The translations under genes and the position numbers were made by a program. This document shows positions 33,201-44,836 of a stretch of 64,000 nucleotides of DNA, piece after piece (the stretch's first letter is position 1; each line of letters starts with the position of its first letter). The notes beneath the pieces were generated by a model. The model worked only from the letters and a program-made list of their open reading frames with translations. It was not told the DNA's origin and did no database searches. The stretch is from Eriocheir sinensis. Lineage: Eukaryota > Arthropoda > Malacostraca > Decapoda > Varunidae. The stretch is from the NCBI RefSeq assembly GCF_024679095.1, contig NW_026111831.1, forward strand, positions 992,001 to 1,056,000. Direction: 5' to 3'.

Positions 33201-36200
33201 TCGAGGTTGCCTCAAAAGTCAAGTCTATATCATATCTATAAACTACTCATACACTGAACATACCCAGTACACTGTGAACATTACACATCACTGAGGGGCA
33301 GTTTTCACAGAGGCACACTGAGGAGTAGAGAGGCATTTAGATCGACCACTGTAGTGTCTTCAAGGCACATAGGTGTTGAACTTGGTAGCTACTCAGTCCT
33401 CAACCTTAATCTGATCAAGTACAGTAATACCTCGCTTTACGAGTGCCTTACTTTACATGTATTTTGATTTACATGAAAAAAAAAAAGTAATAATAAAATA
33501 AATAAATAAATAAATATATCACTAAAAATGCCTTGTTCTACGAGCAGTGACTTGGTGTACGAGCATCCTGTTTGTACAAGTCGAAGATGCGAGCGTGGGT
33601 TCCCTTTGTTCACCGCACGATGAGAGCGCTCAGAGCGGAAAACAATGGGAATGGGGTCTGTCCGCGTTATTACTTGCTGAGGTAGCACCTGCGCACTGAG
33701 TCTGCTTACGTTTGTGCTCTAGTGTGCGACCTTTGTATTTTCAGCGCTATGGTTTTGGTTTATAAGTTTTTTAGATTGCTAGCAAAATTCTGAACCGAAT
33801 TAAGCTCGTAAACCTAGGTATGGCTGTACAATTTTTTTTTTTTTTACAGTATAGGAGACATTTCAAGGCCAAATTGAATTTATAAAAAATACCTGCAGTA
33901 TTATTTTCGATAAAAAAGGAAACAAAGGATGAAATAGAGAAATATTTAAATATAATTTGAGTGGTGTTTTGATACTCAACTCATACGTGAGTTTAGGAGT
34001 TCCAACATTGTAAAATTTCATTTAGCTAATGAATAACTTTTTGTAAACTAAATTTCATCAAAATAAACTTTATCTCAAGAAAATCTTACTAACGCGTTTG
34101 TTAGTGCAAGACTGGAGTTCTGACGAATAACTGAGAAACTTGGCATATCTTCAGGGCACAGCCCACGTTGGTGGCAGACGCTTTCCATCCTGGAAAGAGA
34201 TAAGAAAGATGATGAGTACATGTTCAAATACAACTCGCCTTCTCCATTCATAAGTGGAAGGAAAAAAAGAAAAAAATGTAAATCAAATAGAAGTGCATAG
34301 GGTGGTGAAAGACCAATGACAAAAGACATAATAAGATTAGTCAGCTTTAATATTCATGTTGAATTTTGTGAAATAAAAAGTAAAAGTTAAACTAAAAATA
34401 AAATTTAGTGTAAAAGAAATAAGACAAAATGGTTCAATGGGAGACACGTGACGAGGCTCTTGGTACCGGCAGTTCTGCAGTAAAGTGACCAATGCCTCTC
34501 TGAAGGAGGATGTGATACATTCTTAGGAATAACATTGCTTTTCATCAATAATTTAGTTACACCATTGTACGTATTCAGGAGACTTTTCTGCATGGAGTTA
34601 AATGCTCTAGCTATTTCAGTACTAATTCCATATTTTCTGCAAATGGCAATATGTAAAAAGTGGTATAAATATTCTGAAAAGATTCTTTCATTTATATTCA
34701 TCATCATTACTTTAACATTTATTATACTAACATATTTCAGTTCTACAAACACAGTTGATATTAAAAATGTAAACTGAATTTGCCGGTTTTGTATAAGAGG
34801 TGAGCTGAGACAAATAATGTAGAAACATGTAACACTTGAGAATTAAAAATTGAACACATGGTTACACTTCCTGGGAACTCAGTGAAGTCACTGGCAGCAA
34901 TTAAGAGCTTAGCCACGGGACTTGTCGGAAGTTCCCAGTAAATTAGAAATTACTAAACCACTAAAATAAGCATAAGGTAAACTGATAAAGTTGAAAAAAT
35001 ATGCAATAGAGGCTGAAGGGAGGTGCTGATGGTAAGAAATGGGAGGCAATGAGGAGGGACAACTGGGTAAGTCTGCTGTGGCCACAACCCTTGAGGAAGA
35101 GTGACTGGAGAAAACAGGGGTAAAATCAAGATTGGGATTAGAGTTCTATTGAACAGTGCTGACATATCAAGGTGGATAGACCAATGACTTTTTTTTTTAA
35201 GAAAATACACAATTAAGGTATTGTTCACTGACCCAAGACCAACAGGTATGGGAATGCTTTCTAACCTATTGTGCTATTCACCCCATTAGGGGCTGAAACT
35301 GATTTGATGTCTAGCTGGGAAATGGATTAAGCCAAATAATAATAACAGTTAGGCAATCTTTTATCACTTACTTTGTACAAAAAAACAAAACAACAACAAC
35401 AAAAAAAAAAAAAAAAAAAAAAAAAATCAATCTGCATTTCATGGTGCTGCAGCAAATGTAGTCTTTGCAACCAAATTATAGTATGCACTGAGGAACTTAA
35501 GCCTGACTTACAGGGTGCTGGGCTGCCAATACCTAAGTACAAAGGTGTTGAGTCCAGAGAAGGATGAGAAAGGCTGGATTAAAAGATGTTAATCTACCAT
35601 TATGACATCAGTGGCATTTCAGACTTTTTGGATCTTGAAAATTCTTGTGTGTTGGTCATTAGATTGTGAGCAATATAATGAAATAAATCAAGGTTGCTGA
35701 CATAGTTAACGATACAAGGGACTTTCTTCCCAGATACATATTGTAATGAATCTTGAAAGTTATAAAAGTCAATGAATGGATGTATAATGTAACCTTCCTG
35801 TAATAAGACAGGAATACTTACCGATAAGAAACATAGCTGAATACCACATCTAAAAGCACAGACGAGAGAGAGAGAGTGATGCGCTCGGTGAAGGAATACG
35901 GGGACTTGAAGGGGAAGAGAGGGTTTTGGGCAAAGGATGGAAAGGTAATGCTTCCTCCAAAGCCTACAAGGGGTCCAAAAAGTCCAGTAGTAGCAGCAAG
36001 GGCATATGGTATCTGGAAATTTGAATATTGTTACTCATGTATTCAGCCGTCACCATTCTCATCATCAAGTCATCTGCACCAAGTAGAGGAGAATGGGGCT
36101 GGGGGACAGAGATGTGGAAACCCCAAAATAGTATGAGAAAAAAGATAAGTCAGTGTTACAGCATCTCCTCTGACACACACACACACACACACACTAGGGA

Positions 36201-36557
36201 TCGGACGTATGAGGAGAGACTCAATAGCATGGGCCTCACAACCCTGCAGAGAAGAAGAGAGAGAGGAGACCTGATAGCAGTGTACAGGGTGGCAAGCGGG
36301 GTGGAGAATCTGGACAGAGAGGACCTGTGTGTGTAGAACGAGAGAGAAACGAGAGGACATAGAAAGAAGTTGAGGGCGACCACGTGCAGGCGAGATGTGA
36401 AAAAGTTTAGCTTGGAATAGACTGGAGGAGGAGGTGGTTTGTGCAAGAAACATTCATGATTTTAAGGAAAAGTTGGATAAGAGAGGATATGGAGACGGGA
36501 CAGCGCGAGCGTAGCTCTTTTCCTGTATGTCACAACTAGGTAAATACAACTAGGTAA

Positions 36558-36628
<71 letters not shown>

Positions 36629-38689
36629 CACACACACAGCTTCCCGCAAAGAAACATACAGAGGTTTGGAACAGACTAAGTGAGGATGTAGTATAGACGA
36701 AGAGTGTGCACAACTTTAAGGAAAAACTGGACAGATACAGATATGGAGATGGGACCACACGAGCGTAAGCCCAGACCCTGTAAAAGTACAACTAGGTAAA
36801 TACGATTAGGTAAATACACACACACACACACACACAAACACAAAGGAAATTTGATTTCAATGTATAAGATGATGAAAGAAATGGAAACGATTGACAGGGA
36901 TAACCTGTTTATACAGGATATTAATAAAAACATGAGCTCATGGAAAGAAGTTGAGGAGGAGAGGGTGCCTAAGAGATATCATTTAAGGTACACAGCTTTC
37001 CTCATAGTGAATTGGCACCTAAAATGATCTCAAAAAGAAGAGTTATAGCCAAAACTATTATTGAATTTAAAGCTAAATCTCTGAATAACTTGATAAGCTA
37101 CAGTAATCAACCCCACCAAAGAACTAGTTTACATCATTAATTTGATTGGCAAATTTACCTCCGAGTCTTGAGTAGAATCCAGTGCAATGGCTCATCCTTC
37201 CACACTTATTGGGTGTCCAGGAACTCTCTACCAAGCAGAATCTTTGCTTGTTAGTAGATTAACATAGTAACAAGCTATTTTTTTGTTACTACAGGTATTG
37301 TAAATAATGTAACAGTGTAAATGTTCATTTGGATTTCCATTTACATTTCATCAATAATACTGCTGTTCCTTTTCATAAGTACTTAGCTCTGACCAAGATC
37401 TATTCCATTTGCCCTTGGAAGCATTTCTAAATTCAGATACATTTCAATCCCCAGCTGTACAAGCTCATGTCGCTGCCAACACTTAAAAACATAATATCAG
37501 TATTGTCCCTCAACTTTTGGAAGCCAGTTACACCCTTGCATGCACCTTATCTTTCACACTCACTGGACTGGGTATATACAGCTAATAACTAAATACTTGC
37601 CATTTCATACAACTTGCCTTTAACTGATGGACAAATGACAAGAAGCAGTCATTGAAGAACATTGACAATATGACCAAATCAAACTCTTCTTTCAGCAGGT
37701 TTTGAGTCTGAGGATCGCCTAATGCATCAGCACAGAGATTAGGAGCTTCCATTGAGAATCGAAGAGGTCTCAGCACCTTGTTTCCAGTAAATACATTAAA
37801 ATTTGAAATAACATTAGCCATGTCCATGTTTGGAAGCACAACCTCCTGGACATTCTCCTTCACTCTGGAAGCCTTGTATGGCGTCAGTAGTGTGATCTGT
37901 TGGGGAAGATGGAAATTTTAACGTTATTCTACCTTCTCTTAGACACATATGAGTCCACTAGAATCACAAGGCAGCACAAAGCCACAAGCACAGCCAAAGT
38001 AAAGGATATCCCACCAACGGGTTCTGTGTCTGTCTCATGGAGGTGTGACTTGAGGCATTATGATTATCAAACAGGTTCAGAATTCCATTAGCTGCCATTA
38101 ACTCATAGAACAAATAGATGAACCAGAAAAAAGAAAAAAAATCTCTATTTATAATATAGTGCTTGCTGTCTTGTGAACTTTAGGCTTCATATCAAGTGTA
38201 TAATATAAGGTCTCACTTTTTACTTTACTGTAGGTCCTATATAGGGCTTGAAAGGCAAAGGATACTACAAAAGAATACATTTAAACACACATATTGAGTC
38301 TACAAGAGCATAGTCACCCTAAAAAAAAACATCTATGAGTCTATCAACTTCCCAATATATAAATTTGTCCAATCTCCTTAAACAACTTTTCATTACAATT
38401 ACATCAACCATACACCTGCTGATATGTTATGAATTGTTATTAAATATCTCATAATTACAGAAGGTAACATGATTATACCTCTTCTGGACTTCATGTGTTG
38501 TCACTGATTTTGCAGTTTTTAATTTGCTTTTTGTGTTGGACCGAAATTTGTGCTTTACTGTAGAAATGAAGCGACTGTGCTTTGCGTGTGGTTGATAATT
38601 TAACTTTTAAACTGTTCATTTCAACAAGGCTATGATACACTTGACTTGAGAAATAAATTAGAGCCCCTAGAAAATTTGTAGTTGTAGTG

Positions 38690-38749
<60 letters not shown>

Positions 38750-38816
38750 ACAGTAGTAATAGTAGTAGTAGTAATAGCATCAATAGTAGTAGTAATAGTA
38801 GTAGTAGTAGTAGCAA

Positions 38817-38852
<36 letters not shown>

Positions 38853-38853
38853 C

Positions 38854-38888
<35 letters not shown>

Positions 38889-39349
38889 CAACAGTAGTAG
38901 TAGTAGTAGTAGCTAGTATACTAGTAGTAGAATCAGCAGTAGTAGTAGTAGTAGTAGTAGTAGCAACAGTAGTAGTAGTAGAAGTAGTAGTAGTAGTAGC
39001 TAGTATACTAGTAGTAGAATCAGCAGTAGTAGTAGTAGGAGAGGTAGTAGCAGCAGTAATAGTAGTCATAATCCCATAGAAAAGGAGTATCCATCCCCTT
39101 AAAGTTAAAAGTAATAAAAAAATATATCAGAATAATTTACTTTTACAGAAGTTTCACGTTAACTGTAGGTATAGCCTACTCCTTGCTCCCAGACCGTACC
39201 TGATGTCCTCTATCAGCCAAAGCGTTAATGATGCCCATGTAGAAGTTCTTATGACTTCTGGAGGAGAGTGGAGCCAAGAAGAGGATTCTACTGGCCCCCA
39301 CCACCTGCAGGGCCGCCGCCACGCCCACCGCCGCCACCCACCACCTCAT
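27088..39349 (-). CDS. UDP-glycosyltransferase, 10 exons, 510 aa
   Basis: A membrane-bound GT1-family enzyme that moves a sugar from a UDP-sugar to lipophilic acceptors, acting in the ER lumen. Coding exons: 39349-39200, 37896-37618, 36012-35822, 34189-34090, 32667-32581, 32373-32282, 30702-30569, 28464-28245, 27797-27654, 27223-27088. The sum is 1533 bases and every exon phase joins. Residues 1-19 look like a signal peptide. H33 in RSHKNF fits the catalytic histidine. The usual acidic partner position in FDLVILSMFFND reads S. KWLPQQDILGHPKMRLFITH, GGLLSTLE and FGDQLTN form the UGT signature (about 335-380). A leucine-rich helix at about 475-494 precedes KKKQKHD, which contains a KxKxx ER-retrieval motif. 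The chosen ATG follows TTTCAG, so a non-coding first exon may lie upstream. The introns are full of repeats. The last exon and part of exon 9 are duplicated in the inverted arm at 19871-20461. Confidence 0.93.
27654..27797 (-). CDS. UGT exon 9
   Basis: LRKEAQWRSVLMRDQPQRPE to SMPW; acceptor CTGCACCAG, donor GTCAGT. The inverted-duplication breakpoint is at 27678, inside this exon. Confidence 0.9.
28245..28464 (-). CDS. UGT exon 8 (UGT signature)
   Basis: HPKMRLFITHGGLLSTLESM through GVPVLGIPVFGDQLTN to EVMNDE; acceptor CCAACACAG, donor GTAAGC. Confidence 0.92.
28881..29205 (+). repeat. 51-bp tandem repeat, six units
   Basis: Unit GCAGCAAAATGGCGTCCGCT plus 31 bases. Each unit is 17 codons, so the plus strand repeats MASADLLRTFTSCFRSK without stops. 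Confidence 0.9.
29366..29545 (+). pseudogene. N-terminal fragment of Tigger/CENP-B-type transposase
   Basis: SSKPKPRKPMMTIAQVEVIK, then KVDSEIKKREIGREYDV, resembles the first helix-turn-helix (psq/CENP-B N-terminal fold) of pogo-Tigger transposases. It is cut by a poly-T run after about 45 residues; no DDE domain is present. Confidence 0.65.
30100..30537 (+). mobile_element. LINE 3' tail (RTE-like) in UGT intron 7
   Basis: Shares GGACAATCAAAG and neighbouring text with 43020-43390. Ends TTTTGTCCAGCAGTGGGA then a GATGATGATGAT tail, typical of RTE-type 3' ends. Confidence 0.55.
30569..30702 (-). CDS. UGT exon 7
   Basis: HRKTLLQVLGSLKQRVLWKW to SKWLPQQDIL; acceptor CCTGTCAG, donor GTGGGG. Confidence 0.9.
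30921..31639. mobile_element. MITE with 34-bp perfect terminal repeats in UGT intron 6
   Basis: Both ends read CAATTGAGGCGTGCCGCGCC and continue AGAACCTCGTAACC in inverted orientation. CAATTG is itself a palindrome, so it can be a 6-bp target duplication or part of the terminal repeat. Interior AT-rich, no transposase. Confidence 0.8.
31940..32247 (-). mobile_element. tRNA-derived SINE (GTGCAGTGGTT family)
   Basis: Minus strand head CCGGTGCAGTGGTTGGC (A box) and GGTTTGAATC (B box), then CCCAGCTGTTCATC, shared with the SINE at 49924. The tail includes a CATCATATGCA hairpin. Confidence 0.75.
32282..32373 (-). CDS. UGT exon 6
   Basis: DLEDWVAGAGEDGFIFFSLG to MPE; acceptor GTGTGCAG, donor GTGAGT. 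FSLGS is the conserved start of the sugar-donor domain. Confidence 0.88.
32581..32667 (-). CDS. UGT exon 5 (29 codons)
   Basis: TLEVPAEPSVPTTIYCGGIH to NPLPK; acceptor ATAAAG, donor GTAAGT. CAG seven bases upstream is an alternative acceptor but would put the exon out of frame. Confidence 0.8.
33422..33826. mobile_element. Tigger/mariner-like MITE in UGT intron 4
   Basis: TA at 33420-33421 and 33827-33828 flanks CAGTAATACCTCGCTTTACG and the inverse CAGCCATACCTAGGTTTACG. 405 bp, no transposase. Confidence 0.82.
34090..34189 (-). CDS. UGT exon 4
   Basis: MESVCHQRGLCPEDMPSFSV to LALTNAL; acceptor CTTTCCAG, donor GTAAGA. The first base completes an Arg codon with exon 3. Confidence 0.85.
35822..36012 (-). 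CDS. UGT exon 3
   Basis: Starts IPYALAATTGLFGPLVGF after ATTTCCAG and ends VVFSYVSY plus CG before GTAAGT. A 13-base CT run lies inside the coding sequence (ITLSLSS) and is in frame. Confidence 0.85.
36190..36840 (+). mobile_element. CR1-like LINE 3' end with ACTAGGTAAATAC tail and (CA)n
   Basis: The plus strand reads TYEERLNSMGLTTLQRRRER then GDLIAVYRVASGVENLDRED; after stops, EEVVCARNIHDFKEKLDK. The tail AACTAGGTAAATAC is repeated and followed by (CA)n. A second 3' piece at 36655-36815 has the same tail. Related copy at 53338-53712. Confidence 0.75.
37618..37896 (-). CDS. UGT exon 2 (acceptor-binding domain)
   Basis: 93 codons from ITLLTPYKASRV to FVHQLK. Acceptor CCCCAACAG. The donor is AAG/GCAAGT, the classic GC-AG consensus. 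It gives HQLK-IPYALAATT at the junction, whereas the nearest GT donor (AA/GTATTT) would insert seven unfamiliar residues. Confidence 0.85.
38686..39061. repeat. (AGT)n trinucleotide repeat in UGT intron 1
   Basis: About 375 bp of AGT with scattered variants, including two copies of AGCTAGTATACTAGTAGTAG. Open frames across it are artefacts. Confidence 0.95.
39200..39349 (-). CDS. UGT exon 1 (signal peptide, catalytic His)
   Basis: 50 codons ending ADRGHQ before donor GTACGG, phase 0. The sequence before the ATG (GGCTGTTTCAG) is a possible acceptor. An upstream in-frame ATG at 39385 would add 12 residues before the signal peptide. Confidence 0.85.
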
Positions 39350-39454
39350 CTGAAACAGCCGGGATCCATGAAGAGCTGGAACCACAACTTGATTTTGCAG
39401 TGTTCGTATTACACTCGATCAGAGAAATTATCAAATGCCAAAGCAAGGCACTTA

Positions 39455-39507
<53 letters not shown>
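39455..39507. repeat. (CA)n microsatellite upstream of UGT
   Basis: About 26 AC units, 105 bases upstream of the chosen start codon. Confidence 0.9.
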
Positions 39508-39510
<3 letters not shown>

Positions 39511-39559
39511 AAAATAATAATAATAATAATAACCACCAACACTCAACTCACTAGAGGCC

Positions 39560-41160
39560 TTGAACAGCTTTTTTTATATATTTTTTTATAGTATCCTATC
39601 CCATGACAACGGCTGACAAGTCGCAGGGCAGTATAACCTGGGTACACAACAACAATGTTTCATTCGACCTTGAGTACGCCGCACGTTTCCTTGCATCGGC
39701 TGAAGACTTGACAGCAAGCGGCAGGGTGATGTGCGCGATGCTCAGGACCTCGGCTGAGCCAATAAACAATAAGCTGTAGGTGATTCATGTTTTATAGTCC
39801 CTTTCGATTTATTATTAGGATATTTACTAGTTGAATGGTCTTAGTGGAGACCAATGCTTATATCAGCCTCGGCTCAAAACCCGGAAGTCTATACGTGTTC
39901 GAAGTTCGAACTGAGGCTGGAGTGAATATGAAACGGCGGTCTTATATGACGTAGGCTAAACAAGTGAAGGCCTAAAATTGAGACCTCACAATGCCTTGGC
40001 CATGCTCCCGTTCACGCAGCAGTGTATGAAAAACTCAAGTCTAAGTTATCCATACATATATTAGCAAATACAGCTATTTCTCACTGACAGCCTTTGCGTC
40101 GTCATTGAGGCAGATGTGTATTATGTAAACAGTCACAGAGCTTATATCAACATCGCAGGATTTTTAATACGAGTCTATCCTTAACATACGTTTTCTTCAA
40201 ATCGTTTTATTGGAAAGCAATTTTGGTAAAATAGAGAAAAAATATATACATGAGGCTTAAATCATGAATGCTAAGCAATGGATTGCATATAAAGTAGCCA
40301 AATGCCTTGAAAAACACTGTTTGTGAATTATCTATGGAGTATATTTGGTCATTCAATGCTTAACATTTTATATTTTTTAGCGGGAAATTTAAAACTCAAA
40401 CCAAGGGTATCCACGCATATGTTGTCGAATAGCTCATCACTGACAGGAGAAGGATGCTTGGCCGGGTGATTTCTGAAATTAGTGCCCTAAATTACGTAAG
40501 ATAAGGCCATGCCCACACTTGCATCACGTCTGGTGGAGCGAAAGACTTTTTTTGCCCCGTAAGAACCCTACTAAATTGTGTTAGTGTCATGCTTGCGCGC
40601 CCTAAAGACTTTTAAAAAGTTTTTAATTCTTACGTTGCCTGCGAGGTAAGTTACCATGTGTTTTCGTTCCGCTAATTTTACGTTTACTGTAATCTGTCGA
40701 TAAAAAGCACATTAAAAACGTTGCTAAAAAAATAATAAAAAAATAAATAAATAAATAAAAAAAAAAATATTCGATGCAAATTTGCAAACTATATGACCGC
40801 TTCTGTCTTTGAATGAGAACTGAGGACCAAAACATAACCCGCTATAGAGTACTTTACTTGTCTGGCGCTACATACGTTCACACAACCAAGCCGAATCACC
40901 TCGGAATCAGAGGCCGCACAGCGCTTCATAACTTGTGTCCGTAACGAAATAATAGCAGGAGAAAAAAAAAATGTTTATGAAAGCTGAGGGAGTCATCACC
41001 GCTTCACTGGACTTCGGTACAGATGTTAAGCTTCCAGAAGACACAACTGACATAAATAATAATAAAAAATACAAGGTTGAAAGTTCCTTCGCCTATTAAT
41101 AAATCACATATCTGTGTACTACCATATATCATCATAACACGGTACGATTCATTTAGTAAG
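39560..41160. other. Upstream region of UGT, no gene seen
   Basis: No convincing exon, domain or SINE. A 5' UTR exon or promoter for the UGT gene could be here, but I cannot place one. Confidence 0.4.
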
Positions 41161-41175
41161 TGTCTGAGGATTTCC

Positions 41176-41178
<3 letters not shown>

Positions 41179-41240
<62 letters not shown>
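41179..41240. repeat. (TAA)n microsatellite
   Basis: About 20 AAT units. Confidence 0.9.
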
Positions 41241-41491
41241 CCACCTCCCTCTGTAACAACCAAATAATTATCTTACCTTTACACTAACTTAACGGTGCTA
41301 ATGCCTTAATGCCGCGTGACTCAAGGAGGCGGGGGAAGAGTAGGAAGAAGAGGATGATGTGCGTCACTTCCACGCTTCCCTGTGACTGCCACTGGAAACC
41401 GTACTATCTCAGCCCACCACTACCTAAGTTAATTTATCATTATGACACAGCGATATATGAGTTTATCTCTACTCCACACGCTGAAAGTCAC

Positions 41492-41533
<42 letters not shown>

Positions 41534-41717
41534 AGTTTCAGTAGTTTCATCTGCGCATGTTTACATGGCTTAACTATAACATTTCTATCTCCGATATTCA
41601 CGACCTATTACACCAGATTGAAGTACATAAAACAACCCTGCCCTATCATCTGTTATATATGCTCAGTTTTTGTTATATCGCAGCATTATATGTGGCCTTA
41701 TATAATGTCTTACATAC

Positions 41718-42957
41718 TATCTGGAAAAGGAAAGGGGACCAACAGGACTGCAACAACTACCGTGGTATTACACTGCTCAGTGTGCCAGGCAAGGTGCTTC
41801 CCCATCTATTGCTGATGCGAATTCGCAGCCAGTTGCTGAAGCTACAAAGATCTGCTGAACAGTCTGGGTTCACGCCTGGTAAGTCAACAACTGACCGACG
41901 GCGGTCAGTTGTTGACCCCACCAGCTTCTTTCCCCAGAATGCGGGAGTGAGGCAGGGCTGTGTCCTTGCCCCATCGCTTTTCCACACTTGTATGGGCTAG
42001 ATACTAAGCAGAGTTGTGGACCAGAGTCATTGTGGAGGATCCATTGGCAATACCAGGGTCGCTGACCTTATTTTTTATTTATTTATTTTTTTTTTTTTTA
42101 CGTCTACGCCTATAGCGCCGGTAGGCTTGTCTGGGGGGCCTGGATGGTGTTCGGCCCCAGCCCGTCATGGCACAGGCAAGTGTTGATAGTGGCGGAGTCG
42201 CTGGAGGTTTTGGTGATGGCTTTCGAGGCACTGCACGAGGAGGCGAAGCCCGGGACTTCGGGCCAAGACCAAGCAAGGTACGTACAGATGTTTGGAGGCT
42301 TGCTAGATGAAACAGTGCAGTACGTCTGTTCATGAGTGTGGAGAGGACATTGAAATTTCGGAAAATTTCACATACCTTGGTAGCGTAGTAGTTCAGCAGA
42401 ACGGTGAGTCTCGCCAAGAAGTTTTGCGGCGGTCTGGCCTGGCCCACGGTGTTATGGACTCGTTCAGCATGAGTATATGGCGTTGTCGATATACCTGTAA
42501 AGATGGACAAAGATCCGGATCTTCAAGTCCCTTGTGCTCCCTGTCTTACTATATGGCTGTGAAACATGGACACTAAATGGGGACTTGGAGAGGCGGATCG
42601 ATGCCTTTGATAATAAATGCCTACGCAGAATCATGGGATATCGCTGGAATGACTTTGTATCAAACCGGCGACTACTCCCTGAGACTGATTCGACATCTAT
42701 TACCTGCATAGTCCGTCAACGCCAACTCCGGCTATAAGGACACGTGGCACGTTACACAGAAGCTGATCCTGCTCATCGGATTGTCTCTGTAAGAGACAAT
42801 CCTAAGTGGAGGAGGCCAAGGGGACGCCCACAGAGGCCGTGGAATGAGCAAGTCGATAGATCCTACCAGGCTACCAGAGGGTACTCAGGATGGGAAGGGG
42901 CCTGCATGGAGACTCGCCCGGAGGGATCTCCGGACTTGGCGTCGTAGGGTGAGTGAG
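41718..42957 (+). pseudogene. RTE-like LINE reverse transcriptase, rearranged
   Basis: In order: NNYRGITLLSVPGKVLPHLL and EQSGFTPGKST (to 41890); a deletion marked by a CAACTGACCG hairpin; then GVRQGCVLAPSLF (41945); GNTRVADL; an inserted GCGCCGGTAGGC repeat (42070-42180); AESLEVLVMAFEALHEEAK; FTYLGSVV; PVLLYGCETWTL (42540); DNKCLRRIMGYRW; and WRRPRGRPQRPW at the end. The catalytic FADD region is lost and several stops are present. Confidence 0.82.
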
Positions 42958-43440
42958 GCGACGCGCCCCCCGACGCATGCCTCCATTGATTAATTGATCA
43001 TATACTGTGGTGCGACTTTACTCGGTCATATCTTGCGTAGAACTAATAACAGGTGGACAATCAAAGGAACATCAGACAACCCCGTAAATTTATAAATCAG
43101 AGTAGACAGAGAAAAGATAAGGGTTAGCAGAGATGAAAATGGAATATCTGCCTGAGCAGGATGGAAAGCACAATCATAACAACAGACAGATCATCTAATA
43201 AAATTTTTTTGCCGGAACAGGAATGATTGCACTAAAATCAGAAAACAAAGTGGGAAGAATAAACTAGAACCTTTGTTAGAGCACGATAAACACGTACAAC
43301 CAGCAGATGCAGAAATAAATTAGAAGCTCTGCCGGATCAGCATGGAGGTGGTGGTGGTGAGGAACGTTGGTAAAGGTCTTTGTAGTGGACTAAAAATAAC
43401 TTCAAGATGATTAATAAGCCATAGTGTGTGTGTGTGTGTG

Positions 43441-43732
43441 TAATTCACCTCTTGGTCTGCTGCGGGTCTCTCTCGAGACAGCCAGCCGTTCCCCTACGGA
43501 AGAGCACAGAGCTCATAGTACCGATCTTTGGGTAGGGCTGAGACCACTTACACAACACACCTCGACAACGAGGTCACAACTCTTTGCCTAACGTCGCGTA
43601 CCTACTCACTGCTAGGTGAACAGGGGCTACACGTGAAAGAAGATAAACCCAATTCATCTTCACCCGGCCGGGGAATCGAACCCTGGTCCTTCAGGTTGTG
43701 AGGCAGACGCTCTATCCACTGAGCTACCGGGC

Positions 43733-43735
<3 letters not shown>
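43441..43735 (-). mobile_element. tRNA-derived SINE (GGCCCGGTAGCTCAGTGG family)
   Basis: On the minus strand the head has a near-canonical A box TAGCTCAGTGGATAGAGC and B box GGTTCGATTCC, followed by a 220-bp body, and it lies between two (TG)n tracts. The tRNA-like part lacks a matching acceptor stem and 3' end, so it is a SINE, not a tRNA gene. Confidence 0.78.
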
Positions 43736-43770
<35 letters not shown>

Positions 43771-44544
43771 GTTTGGAGTTGACGCTTAATTGTCTTCCTT
43801 GTGACGTCTCTCTGATAGCTTTTAAACACAGGAATATTGTTATATTACTCTATCCTTTACGTTTAAGATAAGGCGATCAAGGGCAACACAGATAAGGTGG
43901 TCCGACAATAGTCGATATCTGTGAGGCACGTACTGGTCACAGGATTGTCTTGAGGGATGAAACCTACAGTACCCTTAAAATAGCAATAGCCCATCAGTGC
44001 GTTCATTACGCTGCATCGTGTTGAAAACCTCGTTTTTCAACGTCCATTCAGCACTGCGCGCATCATGATGCATAGTGTGGACGGGTCACGGGCCTTTAAC
44101 AATGCACTTCGGCCCGTAATGACGCTTTCGGCTCTCACAAGTATTTCCAAAGGTCACAAAGGAGATCACTCGGGTTTTCATGTTTTTTTTCTTCATATTC
44201 ATGGCGCGCAGAAGCCTTGTTAAACTCTCACTAGACTCATCGAACTACCCCTGAAAATACCCACAACCTCTACAAAAGCCTAATCAAATGTGGGTGTAAG
44301 TGGGTGTATTTGAGAATACGGGCTTAGTAACTCGGTACTCGTCCGTTACGAGAGCGAGCACGCAATGGTATTGGAAGATCAGTCAATTTTTTTTTTTTTA
44401 ACAGTTATATTGTTGGCTGATTTTTCTTTCTTCTAGGAATTATATAGATCTTCCTTATGCGCTCAGCCTGGTGTAGGTATTTGTTTATTCAATGGGTGAC
44501 TTTTCGGAGCTTCTGGGTAGAGGGCGCCACTGTTAAAGTCAATT

Positions 44545-44551
<7 letters not shown>

Positions 44552-44638
<87 letters not shown>
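44552..44638. repeat. (TA)n microsatellite
   Basis: About 43 TA units. Confidence 0.95.
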
Positions 44639-44639
<1 letters not shown>

Positions 44640-44836
44640 CTATTTATCTATTTATTTATCTATAATTATAAAGGCATTCCATTTGTCAAGAACGCGCACA
44701 CGGGATTCTGTCAGGAACGGGAAAATGGGGACAATTATCCATAATAAGTGAAGTACAAAGGAAAACTTAAAGAAAAGTGACCTTAAATACGATGAGTGCA
44801 TGTGCACGGTTTCATTTATAAGTAACTAAACTAATA

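Noticed and set aside
34405..34752. 115-aa minus frame with YLYHFLHIAICRKYG, considered as an extra UGT exon
   Set aside because: Exon 3 and exon 4 already join in phase with expected UGT text; this frame is AT-rich with no suitable splice sites.
35864..35876. Apparent frameshift in UGT exon 3 at the CT run
   Set aside because: A recount base by base shows the run is in frame and the 191-base exon fits the flanking phases.
38491..39079. Poly-Thr and poly-Val frames
   Set aside because: Translation of the (AGT)n repeat in a UGT intron.
43665..43735. Possible tRNA gene with good A and B boxes
   Set aside because: No matching acceptor stem and it is continuous with a SINE body ending in a microsatellite.
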